Shown: in pieces, positions 13,053 to 25,307 of the stretch
Layout: each line of letters starts with the position of its first letter
How positions within the stretch are numbered: position 1 is the first letter of the stretch
NCBI RefSeq assembly: GCF_900090045.1
Contig: NC_041788.1
Location: forward strand, 2,017,501 to 2,081,500
DNA length: 64,000 bases
Source of the DNA: Plasmodium malariae
Lineage: Eukaryota; Apicomplexa; Aconoidasida; Haemosporida; Plasmodiidae
Direction of reading: 5' to 3'
The notes under the pieces: model-generated
The model's database searches: none
What the model saw: the letters and a program-made list of their open reading frames with translations, nothing else
Told to the model about the DNA's origin: nothing
Translations under genes and position numbers: made by a program

Positions 13053-13676
13053 TGTATTCTCTATGAGAAAAAAAAAAAAATAAAATAAAATAATAATGTA
13101 TTTTTTATCACTATTGGGCTAGCTTTTTTTATACGACTATATATGTATAATAAATACACGTATGTACATGTATATACATACATAAACACAAATACGTACA
13201 TCCTTAGCAAACTGATCGAATTTCAACCTTCTTTAAATTATGATCCTTCTTAATTTCTCCTGTTTTATAAAAATATGTATCTTTCGTTCATCTACTGTTG
13301 AGGTCCCAGGTATTTTCTTATAATTAACTTGTGCATATTTATATGTATACATATGAGTATATGCATACATATGTAAGTTACTTTCATTTCGCGTAACCTG
13401 CTATCAAGCAGTTTCGAATAAAATCAAAAAATTAAAAAAAAAAATAATAAAATACTTTACGAAAATAAGGGAATCAATTGTTGCATATTTGTTAATAATA
13501 TACTTTGTTGATATATAAAAAAAAAAAAAAAAAGGTAGATTGAATAAAATAAATATTAGTGATACAGTAATTTATTAAGTGAAAATGGAATTTGTTGTTT
13601 TATGAATTATTGCTTTAATTATAAAATAATATGTAATGTGTTATACAAGTAATAAAATATTACAAAAATACACATG

Positions 13677-13708
<32 letters not shown>

Positions 13709-14005
13709 CATATATTTGTAATATATATGTATGTATAAAAAGGAAAAACTTATTTGATAACAGGTATTCTGCGATGAAAATGTGGTAATTAGTAGTTTAA
13801 ATTAATCCTTATCCTTTTATCAAATACTTTTTGGAAAAAAACGAAAAGATAAAAGATAAAGCGACTGAACAAAAAAATTGACAATTTTTTCTTATAGAAA
13901 TGCGATTTAAAACATTATTCTTACTTAAAATTTTTTTTTTTATCTTTTTAAAATATATATTTTAAACTAATGTATATATATCTATATTTGTGTATATATA
14001 TATAT

Positions 14006-14058
<53 letters not shown>

Positions 14059-14125
14059 TAGATAGATAGATATAGATATAGATGTATGTATATATTCTTT
14101 TTTATAAAAGAAAAAGAAAAAAAAA
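13053..14125. promoter_or_regulatory. Divergent intergenic region, probable bidirectional promoter
   Basis: It lies between divergent starts of TSR3 (-) and the four-exon membrane-protein gene (+). It is nearly all A/T, with poly(A) near 13520-13533, TA tracts near 13686-13708 and 13990-14054, and GATA repeats at 14054-14076. No specific binding site was recognised. Confidence 0.45.
13990..14082. repeat. (TA)n / (GATA)n microsatellite
   Basis: A long TATA tract interrupted by TAGATA/GATAGATAGATA units lies about 50 bp upstream of the start codon of the next (+) gene. It is probably length-variable. Confidence 0.85.
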
Positions 14126-15919
14126 ATGATAATACAAATTGTTCTATTTGTTATTGTAACTATTAAAACATATTATAGTTTTCACATTAATTATAAAATT
14201 TTACCAAAAAACAAATACAACAAAAATTATACAAGAAAGGTTCAATCTGTAAACTATATGTATAAATATGAAAATACAAAATCAAGAAAATTTAAAAATA
14301 AAATTTTGTCTTTTTTTTCAAACTACTTCACCGATGAAAATGACAAGTACAATTTAAGTTAGTACCAAAGGAAAAAAAAATATATAAAAATACTTATATA
14401 TATATATATATGTGATTATGCGTAATTTTTCAAGTACTGACACTTGAATGACTTACCATAACTTAAATATAATTATTTTAAGTATAAATATATATATATA
14501 CATGTACGTACGTACGCACATGAATAAAACATCTAAATATAAAAAAAGTACGGGCTAATGCTTCTCCAAATAGAGGGGGAAAAAAAAAAGAGAAAAAAAA
14601 TACATCATACCTGAAAATAAAAATATTTTTTTTTTTTTTTTTTGTATTCAGATGAAGAGGAAGAAGAATACTTGAAGATGTTAGGTACGACTGATAGTGA
14701 TGATTTCAAAGATCTAGTTAAATCACATGAAGAGTTTCTTAAAACGTGTAGTGATATTAAGAGCAAATTAAAATATAAAGATATATTTTTTTTTATTACA
14801 CAGAAAATAATTAAAAAAAATTTACATGACTTTAAAAGAAAACAAAAATTTAATATTTTTGGAAAAGATGAATATACTAGCGAATTATCAATTGATTATA
14901 TAAAAAGCTCAAATATCGAAGAAAGAATTAAAGAACAGATGATCAAAAAGTTAAGTGATGAAATGGAGACCAAAAGATATTTCCTTCTGCGTATCTTTAA
15001 GTGGTAATCATACAATCAAAAATAAGGGAATATATACATACTTACATTACTATAAAAATATTAAATGATAATTATATATATTGTTACTCCATGTTACATA
15101 TAATGGAACATGTTAGTAAGTGCTCCGCTTTTTTTGTATATTCCTTGTGTATCACACATATATCCACCCACACTTATGCATATATATAGGAAGGGAATTT
15201 TGAATATAATTAACATAAGTACATTGATGCTACCCATTAGTTTTATTGGTTTGCTTTTATCAAAGATGGGCCTCTTTTCTGTTGCTGTAAATATGTTACT
15301 GACTGCACATTTTTTAACTTTCAATAAAGATCAAAAGAAAAATATGAAGGCATCTACTTTACTTTTAACCCTGTTACCCATAGTGCTACATACGTCCCTA
15401 GGTACAGTTTGCAGCAACATATTCCTTAAATATTATAAGGTAATAGTACATAAATGCGTGGTCGTACATATAAATGTATATATATAAAAGTGTAAATATC
15501 GACATATACATATAAACGCAAAAAAACATACATATATATAATATAAATGCACCACTCAAATCGCAAAAGTCATAGTAAAATGTAATAAGGAAAAATGATA
15601 CGGCAGAGTGCTAAGTGACCAATTATATTTAGCTATTATTCATGACTCATTTAATTTGATATTTCACCATATGCGAATGTTATTTTTATATTTCTTCATA
15701 TATTTGTTCTTTTTATTCTTTTTCTCACAGTTTAATTTACCCGCATTTGTCAGAACGGAAAACGTTTTATCTTTTTTCATCAATATACAACTGTATATAG
15801 CCTCCTTAATTTATTTTATTAATTATGACAATGAGGTAGATACAGAACAAATTAATGATAATTTTAAAAATGATTATATTGATTTTAATAATAATATACT
15901 ATCGAACGACGATATATAA
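14126..15919 (+). CDS. Apicoplast-type multi-span membrane protein, possible Tic20-like
   Basis: Inferred exons are 14126-14357, 14652-15003, 15190-15439 and 15731-15919, giving 340 residues. All junctions agree in phase: A|GTTAGT to ATTCAG|AT, TG|GTAATC to ATAG|G, and AAG|GTAATA to CACAG|TTT. The protein starts with a hydrophobic signal peptide ([19 protein letters not shown]) followed by a basic Asn/Lys/Tyr-rich stretch, which is the bipartite apicoplast leader pattern. An acidic linker follows ([10 protein letters not shown]). Four hydrophobic segments come last, starting with [43 protein letters not shown] and [18 protein letters not shown]. Four spans behind a plastid leader suggest a Tic20-like import-channel component, with [11 protein letters not shown] placed like the family's last-helix motif, but that is inference. 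It could be another apicoplast membrane protein. Confidence 0.6.
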
Positions 15920-17237
15920 AACAAGAATTTATTCGAAAATTTCTTTTTTTTTTTTTTTTTTTTTCTTCATTTAATTTTATTTTTCCTTTTTGTTCATTCT
16001 CCTTTTTTTCGTATTATTATACTTTATTTAATTGTATTTTATTTTAACTTATTTTCCTCTTGTTACTTTTATTTATTTTATTTTTTCATTTCTTTTTTTT
16101 TTTTTTTTTTTTTGGTCCTTTTTCTTATATTTACAACAAAGAACAATTAATATTTAAGAAAAATACGAAAAAAATTTTTTAACAGTTACTCATTATACGT
16201 GCAAAAACAATTTGAAAAAAAAAAAAAATTATGTATTTTTTATTTTTGAAAAAATATTATCTTTGGTTCATTAAAAATAAGGAAAGTGTAATATCAGTTT
16301 AACACAAAATTATAAAAATCAAATATATAAAAAAATATTAAAAAAATAATACATGTGATATGTGCTTTTTTTTATATCAAGGAAGCGCATATATTGTAAT
16401 TCGTCAAAAAGAGAAAATAAGAAGCCCTTACACACTATTGTATACGTGATATAGTAGTGCATTAAATAAATCTCATCCTGAGTGATAAAAGTATGTGTGT
16501 AATATTATACATATATATGTATATATGCATAAAACAAATGTATATATATATTTATATGGGTATATAGTAAAATATACATGTAATATGCTGTATACATATA
16601 TTCACACTGTGTAAATATTTGCGTATTTTATTCTAAATTATACATAATGGTACGTATATTACACACGCGGATGTAAATTATGCATATTTGTCATAAATGC
16701 ACATACCACATATATATATGCAATTATATGTATATAGAATTTTATGTATATAGAATTATATATGAAATTATATGTATACGTAATTGTATGTATAAGTAAT
16801 TATATGTATAAGTAATTATATGTATAAGTAATTATATGTATAAGTAATTATATGTATAAGTAATTATATGTATAAGTAATTATATGTATAAGTAATTATA
16901 TGTATAAGTAATTATATGTATAAGTAATTATATGTATAAGTAATTATATGTATAAGTAATTATATTTATAACAAATTATATGTGTTCAAACTTGTTTACA
17001 TATGTATTTATATATACATGTAATTTTATGCATTTATATTTATATATTCATAATTATATTTTTTTTTCTTCATATTTTACTGAAGTACACTAAATCATAT
17101 GCGCGAAATAAGTGTACTATTAGTACGTGCACATGATAAACAATTTTTATACTTAGTGTGATAGAGCATATTGTTTGTATGGCACTTGTATTATATATAT
17201 TTTTTTTTCACGTAATGCAGTACATAATATATGAGCT

Positions 17238-17276
<39 letters not shown>

Positions 17277-17455
17277 TATATAAATAAACTCGTTTGAGCT
17301 ATAAGAACAAAATAAATAGCTCAAATTTTAGATGAACTGTTTCGCTCTCGATAATCATATATATATTTACCCAATTGATCCAACTTTATGTAAAAAATAT
17401 GAAAATTTAAAGGAGTTCCAAAAAAAAAAAAAAAGAAAGAAAGAAAAAAAGGACA
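15920..17455. other. Convergent intergenic region with 16-bp minisatellite
   Basis: It lies between two converging genes. It contains poly(T) blocks at 15944-15964 and 16090-16113, many TATA-type microsatellites, and the 16-bp tandem array at 16.74-16.98 kb. No coding sequence was seen. Confidence 0.55.
16736..16976. repeat. 16-bp tandem minisatellite
   Basis: The unit TAATTATATGTATAAG is repeated about ten times without visible change from roughly 16797 to 16962. Degenerate variants flank it on both sides (for example GAATTATATATGAAATT and TATATTTATAACAAA). It lies between the 3' ends of two genes. Confidence 0.92.
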
Positions 17456-20118
17456 TTATTTACTAGGGAAATCAATTAAATCGTATAATTTGAAAAATGA
17501 TATGTTACTTTTTAAATCTTTTAATCTATCGATAATTCGTATATTTCTATTTTCGTAGAAGTTAAAAGAAAACGGTTCTTCATTGTCACTATCGAAGTCT
17601 TGTTCTTTATCATAATTATTTTTTAAAACTTTACGTAAATCAAATGAATCATATTTGTTATAAGTTAAGTTGAAATATTTGTCACTTTTGTTTTCTACAT
17701 TTGTCACATTTTGAAAAAAGTCTTTTTCCCGTAACCTACGCAAAAAAAAAAAAAAAAAATTAAAATAAAAAAAAAAAAAAACTAAGTAAAAAAAATTAAA
17801 TACAAGTAAAAACAAAATAAAGTAAAAAAAAAAAACAAAATAAAGTGAAAAATAAACAAAATAGAGTAAAAAATATATAAAATACAGTAAAAAGTTTTAT
17901 AGTATATAATAACATATAAAATAAATAAAATAAAATAGAAATAAATAAAATAAAATAGAAATAAATAAAATAAAATAATAAAAAAAAGCACATAGTGCTT
18001 TTAAATGACAATAAATTATAATCTTTGAATATGTATCCTACATGTAACAAATCTGATACTCCATAAATAACTAAATTTGCAAAAAAAATTACTGCATCAC
18101 CATGATATAGTTATGTATTCCAATTTTGCGTCAAAAAAAAAAAAAATTAAATTAACTAGTATAGAATGTGTCATGTATATGTATATACACCATTAATTAT
18201 ATGTATGCGCTTATTTGTATGCGTATAGGTATGGTAGTGTATACATGTAAATATATTCTCAAAAAAGATGAACAATGAAAATAAACACCTTTTCACGCAA
18301 TATATGTAACAATGAATTTTTTATTTTACTTGTACGAATCTATTTGACGTAGGTACTTTCTTGTAATTTTGTCAATTTTTTTTTTTTTTAATGTATTCTT
18401 TTCTTCTTCTATTTCCTCTATTATACTTCAATACGAAAACATGCAGTGAAAAACAAAAAAAAGTAAAATATTTTAGCATTTTATGAAAAAAAAAAAAAAA
18501 AAAAAAGACATAAAAAAAAGTAGTTTGCAGTAAATAACAATTAAAAAAAGGTTTATGTGAAAAAAAAAAAATAAATAAAATAATTACTTTTTGAAGTACT
18601 TAGAGAAATTATCAAGGTTTATGTTATTATCCCTCTTAATAACTGCGATGTCTTTTTTTATGCACTCGTAAAAATTGCTAATTGTACATCTGTAGTCTTC
18701 CTATATATATATACATATAATAAAATATAATTGAATAAGGAACAAATATGAAAGATCCACTGCGTTTTTATGATATATTTTTTTCTAAGAACCAATGCGT
18801 TATAATAGAAATAATCACATGCAACATTTTTCTTTCCTTTAAATGTTGAAAAGTCATATGTACTTGTATATACATATTTACGAAAACAAATCTTAATGCA
18901 TAAACTTTTAAATGTGTGTATTTGCATATATATAGACATGCATATATGTATATATATATGTATATAGATATAAATATATAGATATATAGATATAGATAGA
19001 TATAGATATATAGATATATGTATTATTCTGTATAGGCATACTATTATCATGTTTATGGCATGCAAATGTTCACCTTCATTACCAACATTAGCTCTAAAAG
19101 TGCTATTCTATAAAATGTTAATCAAAAATTTAGTTTAAACATTTACATATTTAAGCTTATATAATTGCGTAACTATATCAAACTAAATGTACAATTAAAA
19201 TTTTTTATTTTATCACTAATTAACAACAACGTAAAAAAAAAAAAAAAATAATAAAAAAAAATAAAAAATTATAAAATACATATTTTTCTCCTCAAAGGAA
19301 AATAAAGCACGCTTAAAACATGTTATAGAGAGAAAAAAAGATAAGCGAAAAAAAAAAAAAATAATAATAACGAAACATAGATAGGAAACAAAGCATAACA
19401 TAAATCAACATGAGCAACAAAATATAACTAAAGAATATAGTATGTGATATTATATTAAACAGGACAAAAAAAAAAAAAGCATAAAATAAAAATAAATAAA
19501 TAAATAAAAAAGAAGTTCACATTTTTGTAAAAGTATGTGTTATCTATATTTACAGGTTTTTAATAAATAAAAATTTGTATAATTAAAAAATGAAAATAAC
19601 AGTAGTATGTACTTGAAAAGTAAAACTATGAATATAGTTATAGAGCTTCATAACTTCAAAAGAGATGTTAGTTTCGGTGAAAAACAAAACAAGCAAAAAT
19701 AAATTAATCAAGAGTATAAGTAACAAGCGTAAAAGGAACAATTAGTTATTAATTTGTTAATTTCATATGGTTATGCAACATATATTTTTTTTGTCATTTA
19801 ATTTATAAATGGAATATATTCTCTTATTTTTGAATGTGTAGTACACTCATTTAATTTTAATTCCTTTCTATCTTTTCATTTTAAGTTTTCCATTAATTAT
19901 TTATAATATATGCAATAATACTAATTAATTTGTTAAAAGGCTGATGATGAGGAATATATAAAGTAAGAAAATAAAATGCAACATAAAAATAGTATATAAT
20001 ATAAATTTATTTACTTGCTTCAATTTTAATAACATTTTTAAGTTTTCCTTTTTTCTTCTTTTATTTCTTCGAATACGCTTTTTAAGTATTGAATTTATTA
20101 GAAAAGTTCTCTTACTCC
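17456..20118 (-). CDS. Multi-exon conserved-type protein of unknown function
   Basis: This is a hand-built model read right to left. Exons are 20015-20118, a micro-exon near 19074-19091 (perhaps to 19099), 18588-18700, 18330-18425, about 17992-18091, and 17456-17735 (stop). Phases agree for four joins: 20015 to 19091, 19074 to 18700, 18588 to 18425, and 17992 to 17735 (AT|GTGCTT to GCGTAG|G). The join 18330 to ~18091 does not fit with the sites I see, so an exon is missing, a site is wrong, or there is an indel near the poly(A) tracts. Translated pieces look protein-like: a basic stretch with LKKRIRRNKRRKKEN, then EDYRCTISNFYECIKKDIAV, a hydrophobic AVIFFANLVIYGVSDLL, and an acidic C-terminus ending LYDLIDFPSK. 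The very long intron (20014 to 19092) may hide more exons. I do not recognise the family. Confidence 0.5.
17896..17985. repeat. ATAAATAAAATAAAATAGA-type tandem repeat
   Basis: Imperfect 19-bp units of A-rich sequence in an inferred intron of the (-) multi-exon gene. The spurious long hydrophobic translations on the minus strand here come from this repeat. Confidence 0.75.
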
Positions 20119-20178
20119 CTAAAAGGAAAAAGGATATATAGTATATAAGTAATCATTACATAGTTCTTCAAGCAGTAC

Positions 20179-20708
20179 TCTCAGAACTATGATTAGCAGT
20201 ATTGTTATTATATATATTGTCAGTATTGCTGCTATAATCAGTATTTTTTTGAGCAATACTATTATAAGCAGAATTGATATTAAGTGTATTGTTGTTAACA
20301 GTATTTCTTTTAAGTGTACTGTAGTTAGCAGTATTGATATTAAGTGTATTGTTGTTAACAGTATTTCTTTTAAGTGTACTGTAGTTAGCAGTATTGATAT
20401 TAAGTGTATTGTTGTTAACAGTATTTCTTTTAAGTGTACTGTAGTTAGCAGTATTGATATTAAGTGTATTGTTGTTAACAGTATTTCTTTTAAGTGTACT
20501 GTAGTTAGCAGTATTGATATTAAGTGTATTGTTGTTAACAGTATTGTTACAAGAAGTATTGTTACAAGAAGTATTGTTATTAGTAGTATTGTTGTAAGCT
20601 GTATTGCTATTATTAGAATAGTTAAAAGTATATCTATTTGCAGTGCTATTGTTGGAAGTAGTATTTTTGGATGTAATAGTTGTTACTGATGCACATGGTG
20701 GTATTCAA
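20179..20708 (-). CDS. Possible upstream Asn/Thr-rich exon carrying 60-bp repeats
   Basis: The minus strand is open from about 20708 down to a stop near 20170. It encodes Asn/Thr-rich sequence with a 20-residue repeat (units like NTVNNNTLNINTANYSTLKR), which is typical of Plasmodium low-complexity protein. A donor at GAGA|GTACTG would join in phase to the exon at 20118. The implied intron is only 60 nt, which is short for Plasmodium, and no in-frame ATG is visible, so another upstream exon would be required. The plus strand is also open, because a 60-bp repeat keeps every frame open. That plus reading is Ile/Val/Ser/Cys-rich and less plausible. Confidence 0.3.
20270..20546. repeat. Perfect 60-bp tandem repeat, about 4.6 copies
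   Basis: The four 60-base blocks 20281-20340, 20341-20400, 20401-20460 and 20461-20520 are identical. A partial fifth copy follows. Flanking sequence carries shorter related units (GTATTGTTA, AGAAGTATT). Identity between copies indicates recent expansion or active homogenisation. Confidence 0.97.
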
Positions 20709-21034
20709 AATATAACTATATTAACGTTTTTCTTTTATAATATTATTTTAATTTGTTTCAAATTATTATATAATATTCATATATAATGTTTTCGCTATTT
20801 TCTTAGTGCACTTCAACAATTTTTATATCTACTTTCTGTATTAAAAGAAATTTTTTTTTTTTTTTTTTTTCTCTCGCTCTCTTTTGTTGTTCATGACATA
20901 TTTTTTTTATATTTTTATATATTTTTATATTTTTTTTTATTTTTTTATTTATGTTTTATTTGTTTACATTTTAATTTTGTTCTCGTTCATTCTGTATTGT
21001 TTCTGTTTTTTCAATTTTTCATTTTTTCATTCTT
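20709..21034. other. Gap between two (-) genes
   Basis: A/T-rich, with a poly(T) run near 20850-20870 and T-rich low complexity to 21030. It lies just 3' of the coiled-coil gene and 5' of the repeat-bearing exon. No independent gene seen. Confidence 0.45.
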
Positions 21035-22525
21035 TCAAATCTTACTTAATGCTCTTCCTTCGTTCATTAATAAGGTTTCACTGTGAGAAGACAAAAATTT
21101 TCCTGTGGAAACGTAATAATTATTAACACCGCAAAATTTTTTTAACTTGTTTTTATTTGTAACAAAATAATCATTATTTGCACCTTCGTATTTAGTGATA
21201 TCTTTACTTAAATATTGCATCCTTTCATATAAGCTATTATCACAATTATCTGTACATGTTAAATCGATGTTATTGTAAATTTTATAAACACTTAACGCAT
21301 TTCTACATATTCCTCTTTTGTCTCCTCCCCTTAATAAAAAATTATTAGAACTATTCAGATTTTTGAACATTCCATCAGTTAGAACAAGTTTATAAAAATG
21401 TTGATGACTTCCTTTTTTCCTGATTTTATCATATATATTATATTTGTTATTATATTTGTTATTATATTTGTTATTATGTTTGTTATTATTATTGTTTTTA
21501 TTATTGTTATTATTATTATTGTTATTACTATTATTGTTATTACTATTACAATTAATATTGCTATTATTATTACAAGTATTATTACTGCTATTATTACTGC
21601 TATTGTTACTGCTATTATTACTGCCATTGTTATTATTATTATTGTTAATGATATTACGATTATCATTAAATTTGTAATTTTCCGCTATTGTGCAGGTTTG
21701 TAAGGCATTATTTTCCCTTTTCTCAGAAATTTTTCCACGATACTTACTTTTTATATGATCATTATCATAAAGCATAATATTTTTTAAAGTATACAAAAAA
21801 TTATAACTGTAACTTCTCTTTTGTAATACTAATTTATCAATTTCGTACTTTTGAATGTTACTATTTATTTTATTAAATAATGTACTCATGCTTCTGTTTA
21901 AGATGCTATAACAATGTTTGCTATTGTCATATATCTTTTTTTTTTTTTCCTGTAGAGACAAAAATTTTTTTAATTCGATCTTTATTTTACTATTTTCTTC
22001 TTCCTTTCTGCATGAGGACATTTCTAGTTGCTCATTTTTATTTTTCAGTTTTTCATTTTCTTCAATTAAAGTATTTAATTTCTCATGCAAATTATAAATA
22101 TTTCGATTTTTTTCTTTTTCACATTTTAAGCTCTTTTCTAACTCGTATATATAATTTTCTTGATTCTCCGCATTTTCTAACCCTACTTTTAATTTTTCAA
22201 TTAATTTTTTATTCCTATTTCTTAAGTTTTCCAGATTTTCATCTATGTAACAAAAATTATCCCTTAAAAAGTTTTTAATATTTATAATAAAATTTTGAGA
22301 AAAGTATTCTATATACTTTTCATCAATTTCTTCTTTATTATGGTTCCATGCATGAAATTTATTATGTATATTATATGCATTTTCGATACAACTATCATAT
22401 ATATGCGTGTACTTTTCATTATGGCTACAATTTATTTTTCGGTTTAAATCCTTTAAAAAATTATTAAACAAACTAAATTCTAGATAAACATTATTTAAAT
22501 AAATACTTCCAATTTGTGTACTCAT
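21035..22525 (-). CDS. Asn-rich coiled-coil protein, unknown function
   Basis: Single exon. I place the start at the ATG of MSTQIGSIYLNN; the open frame extends eight codons upstream without an earlier ATG. The product is about 496 residues. Residues ~95-210 are Leu/Lys/Glu-rich with heptad-like spacing (coiled coil), for example ELEKSLKCEKEKNRN and LHEKLNTLIEENEKL. Residues ~290-365 are an Asn tract with Ser, Lys-His and Lys-Tyr interruptions, encoded by AAT/AAC repeats at 21430-21660. The C-terminal third is mixed and not low complexity, ending NEGRALSKI. There is no membrane segment or catalytic motif. I cannot assign a family; a structural or centrosomal-type role is only a guess from the coiled coil. 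Confidence 0.8.
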   Translation of the reverse strand: MSTQIGSIYLNNVYLEFSLFNNFLKDLNRKINCSHNEKYTHIYDSCIENAYNIHNKFHAWNHNKEEIDEKYIEYFSQNFIINIKNFLRDNFCYIDENLENLRNRNKKLIEKLKVGLENAENQENYIYELEKSLKCEKEKNRNIYNLHEKLNTLIEENEKLKNKNEQLEMSSCRKEEENSKIKIELKKFLSLQEKKKKIYDNSKHCYSILNRSMSTLFNKINSNIQKYEIDKLVLQKRSYSYNFLYTLKNIMLYDNDHIKSKYRGKISEKRENNALQTCTIAENYKFNDNRNIINNNNNNNGSNNSSNNSSNNSSNNTCNNNSNINCNSNNNNSNNNNNNNNNKNNNNNKHNNKYNNKYNNKYNIYDKIRKKGSHQHFYKLVLTDGMFKNLNSSNNFLLRGGDKRGICRNALSVYKIYNNIDLTCTDNCDNSLYERMQYLSKDITKYEGANNDYFVTNKNKLKKFCGVNNYYVSTGKFLSSHSETLLMNEGRALSKI

Positions 22526-25307
22526 TTTTGTTATATATATATTTGACAAAGAATAAAAAAAAAAAAAAAGGAACGAATCAAATTACACACAGTTGTATGT
22601 TTGATGGCAACATGTACATATATATAAATGTACCTACATATATACATATACGTACATACATACATATAGGTGTGTATACATATTGCTCACAATATTTTGT
22701 TACATGTAAAAATGAGCAAATGTAAGCAGGTACATATACATGCACAAGTACACGCACATATATATTATTAAATTGTGAATAATATAATGTTTATAGAAAA
22801 ATTAAAAGTGTATTGAGCATTTAAAATTAAATTATGGAAAGCTCAAATCGAAAAAACAGAAGTAAAAATTAGCAACTTGATGATCTTACAAATGGAATGG
22901 TATGGCAATATATTTCATATCTACAACTTATTATATGCGCAATTAGTGTTTAAATAAAAGTAAAAATACTTGAATTATATACATATAAATATGTACATGT
23001 GTCAACATACCCAAAGATGTGTATATATATATATTTATATGTATGTATGCATGCTCCCTTGTTTTAAGTTTTGCTGCACTCACACAAGCAGAAAAAAAAG
23101 GGAAAAAAGATGCATTTAGGCCATGATTTGTGTATAGAAACTTTTTTAGTTCTTATTTTGCTTTAATCTTTTTTTGCAATTTAATATTTTACTTTATTTT
23201 TCTTGTACACATAAGTACACATATGTGTGAATGTTATTGCATTTAGTACATGTACATGCAGTTTCCTTAAAATTCTAAACAGCATAGAACAATTCATAAT
23301 TTTTTTTTTTTTTTTTTTTGTTCAACCCCCTAAAAAAATTATCAAAATAAAAAGAAATATCATAATAAAAATAAGCCTGTTTATATAAATTATTTTTACA
23401 AGAAATTATGCAAAAAAGGAAAAAATCGAAAAAGCAAAAACAAAACAAAAAAAATTAAAAAAAAAGTGGCATATCATTTCACTTATTTCACTTATATACA
23501 TATATGATGGTCATTTATACATATGCAATATATCTTCAAGGAATTAAAATGCGGGATCAGTTTTTTTTTATTTATTTTTGTCATACAATATTTTCCACTC
23601 TATTACTATATATTTAAGAATAAATTTTTATATTATTTGAAATTTTTTATTTTATTTATAATGAAAAAATTGTAAAGTGAAAATGTGCATTCATTAAAAT
23701 TAAAATCATTTTTTTTTTTTTTTTTTATGAGAGGGATATTTTCTACATTACGACAACGAAAAATTGTTTTTTTGTTCTAACTTATAAAGTATATATTATT
23801 ATAAAAATGATTCCTAATTATACATATATTTTTTTTTTTTTCGTTTATTTTATTATTTTCTTTTTTTTTACCTGTTAAATGGGCTTTTTCTCAAAAAAAA
23901 AAAAAATATATATATATATATATATGTATAAATGCATAAGCGAGATAGTTATGTATGCATATTATATATATAATTTTTTTTATAAAATAAGTTAATATCA
24001 CTCGGTAGCATATATAATATAGTATTTACTTTTCATAAGTTTTTCGTTTTAAATATTTATGGAAAATTCTATAAGTCTTTGTATACTACTATAAATTATC
24101 TCAAGAAATTTTGTAAAAGAAAAACTGTTCTATTAAAATATGTTTAAAAAGAATCAACAATACTGACAAAAAAGTTATTCTTTTGCGCTAGTGTTATTTA
24201 AAAAAAAAAATTTAATATATTTGTATTTATATATATGTGCATATTACTATATACATAATAATATACATATATACATAAATACATGCATAGTACATAGGTA
24301 CATATATATACACACGCCACTTTTCAAAATGTTTTGAAAAAAATACATTAAAAACAATAATATTTACGTATTCAAGTTTATACGTTTATTTTTTTTTTAT
24401 ACTTCAACATTACAAAATACACATATGACGATATATATAAATATATAACCATTAAATTGAAAAATAACAATTCACTTACAACACTTTTGTAGAAAATTAA
24501 AAAAAAAAAAAAGGTTTTATATATATTCTTTTAAATATATAACTCTAGAGAAAATACTTCTTCAATCTCTTATACTACTGGCTTATACAACTTCCACTAA
24601 ATTGGTTTATACATATATGCATATATATACATTTGCAAGTATTAAAAAATGTCGTAAAAAAAAAAATATGCTTATATATATGTATTGCTTGTATATATTT
24701 GTATATGCAGATGAACAATAAATACACATATTATATGTTAATATGGACGCACTCATATATATATATAAATATATAAATATATACATATATATGCGTGTGT
24801 GAAGAATATTCATTAATTATTTAAATAAACACAAAAAAAAATGTTATCGTGTATTTGTATATACATAAATATATGTATTTGACCAAGGGTTGTAAATCAT
24901 GCATTTGTTGTACCCCCATCACGCAATGGGAAGAAAAAAAAAAAAAAAGGAAAAAAAGAAAAAAAATAATTTTACATTTTGTCTTTTAATATATTCGTAT
25001 AAATTTTGACACATTCAAAAGAATTTTCACACGTTCACATATATTTTTATACACTGTATATATATGTTCCTTTTTTCATCTTTTTTCTACTTTTTTTTTT
25101 TCTATTTTTTTTTTTTTTTTTTTTTTTTACCCATTTGGCTATTTATAATAGAGATGGATATACATATATATAGGTATGTATATAATATATATATGTATGT
25201 ATACATACAGCACTACGTTGATGTAATACCATACATCACTACGCTTTACTATACAAGTACGTTTGCACATATACTTGTGCATATGGAGGCATAAACATAT
25301 GCTTACT
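22526..25307. other. 2.8-kb intergenic region, tandem (-) genes
   Basis: It lies upstream of the coiled-coil gene and downstream of HP1. It contains many poly(T)/poly(A) tracts (23299-23320, 23711-23727, 25113-25129) and CATATA-type microsatellites. Short open frames are microsatellite translations. I looked for splice-linked coding pieces and found none that held together. Confidence 0.5.

Noticed and set aside
15608..15730. Hydrophobic coding-like stretch upstream of the last exon of the Tic20-like gene
   Set aside because: No splice acceptor there gives the phase required by the donor at 15439. The pyrimidine tract ending CACAG at 15730 gives the right phase.
20189..20689. 166-codon plus-strand frame with Ser/Ile/Val/Cys repeats
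   Set aside because: It is open only because the 60-bp tandem repeat keeps every frame open. The minus-strand reading fits Plasmodium composition better.
21379..21703. Ile/Thr/Val- and Leu-rich frames on both strands
   Set aside because: They are shadow frames of the Asn-codon tract in the coiled-coil gene.
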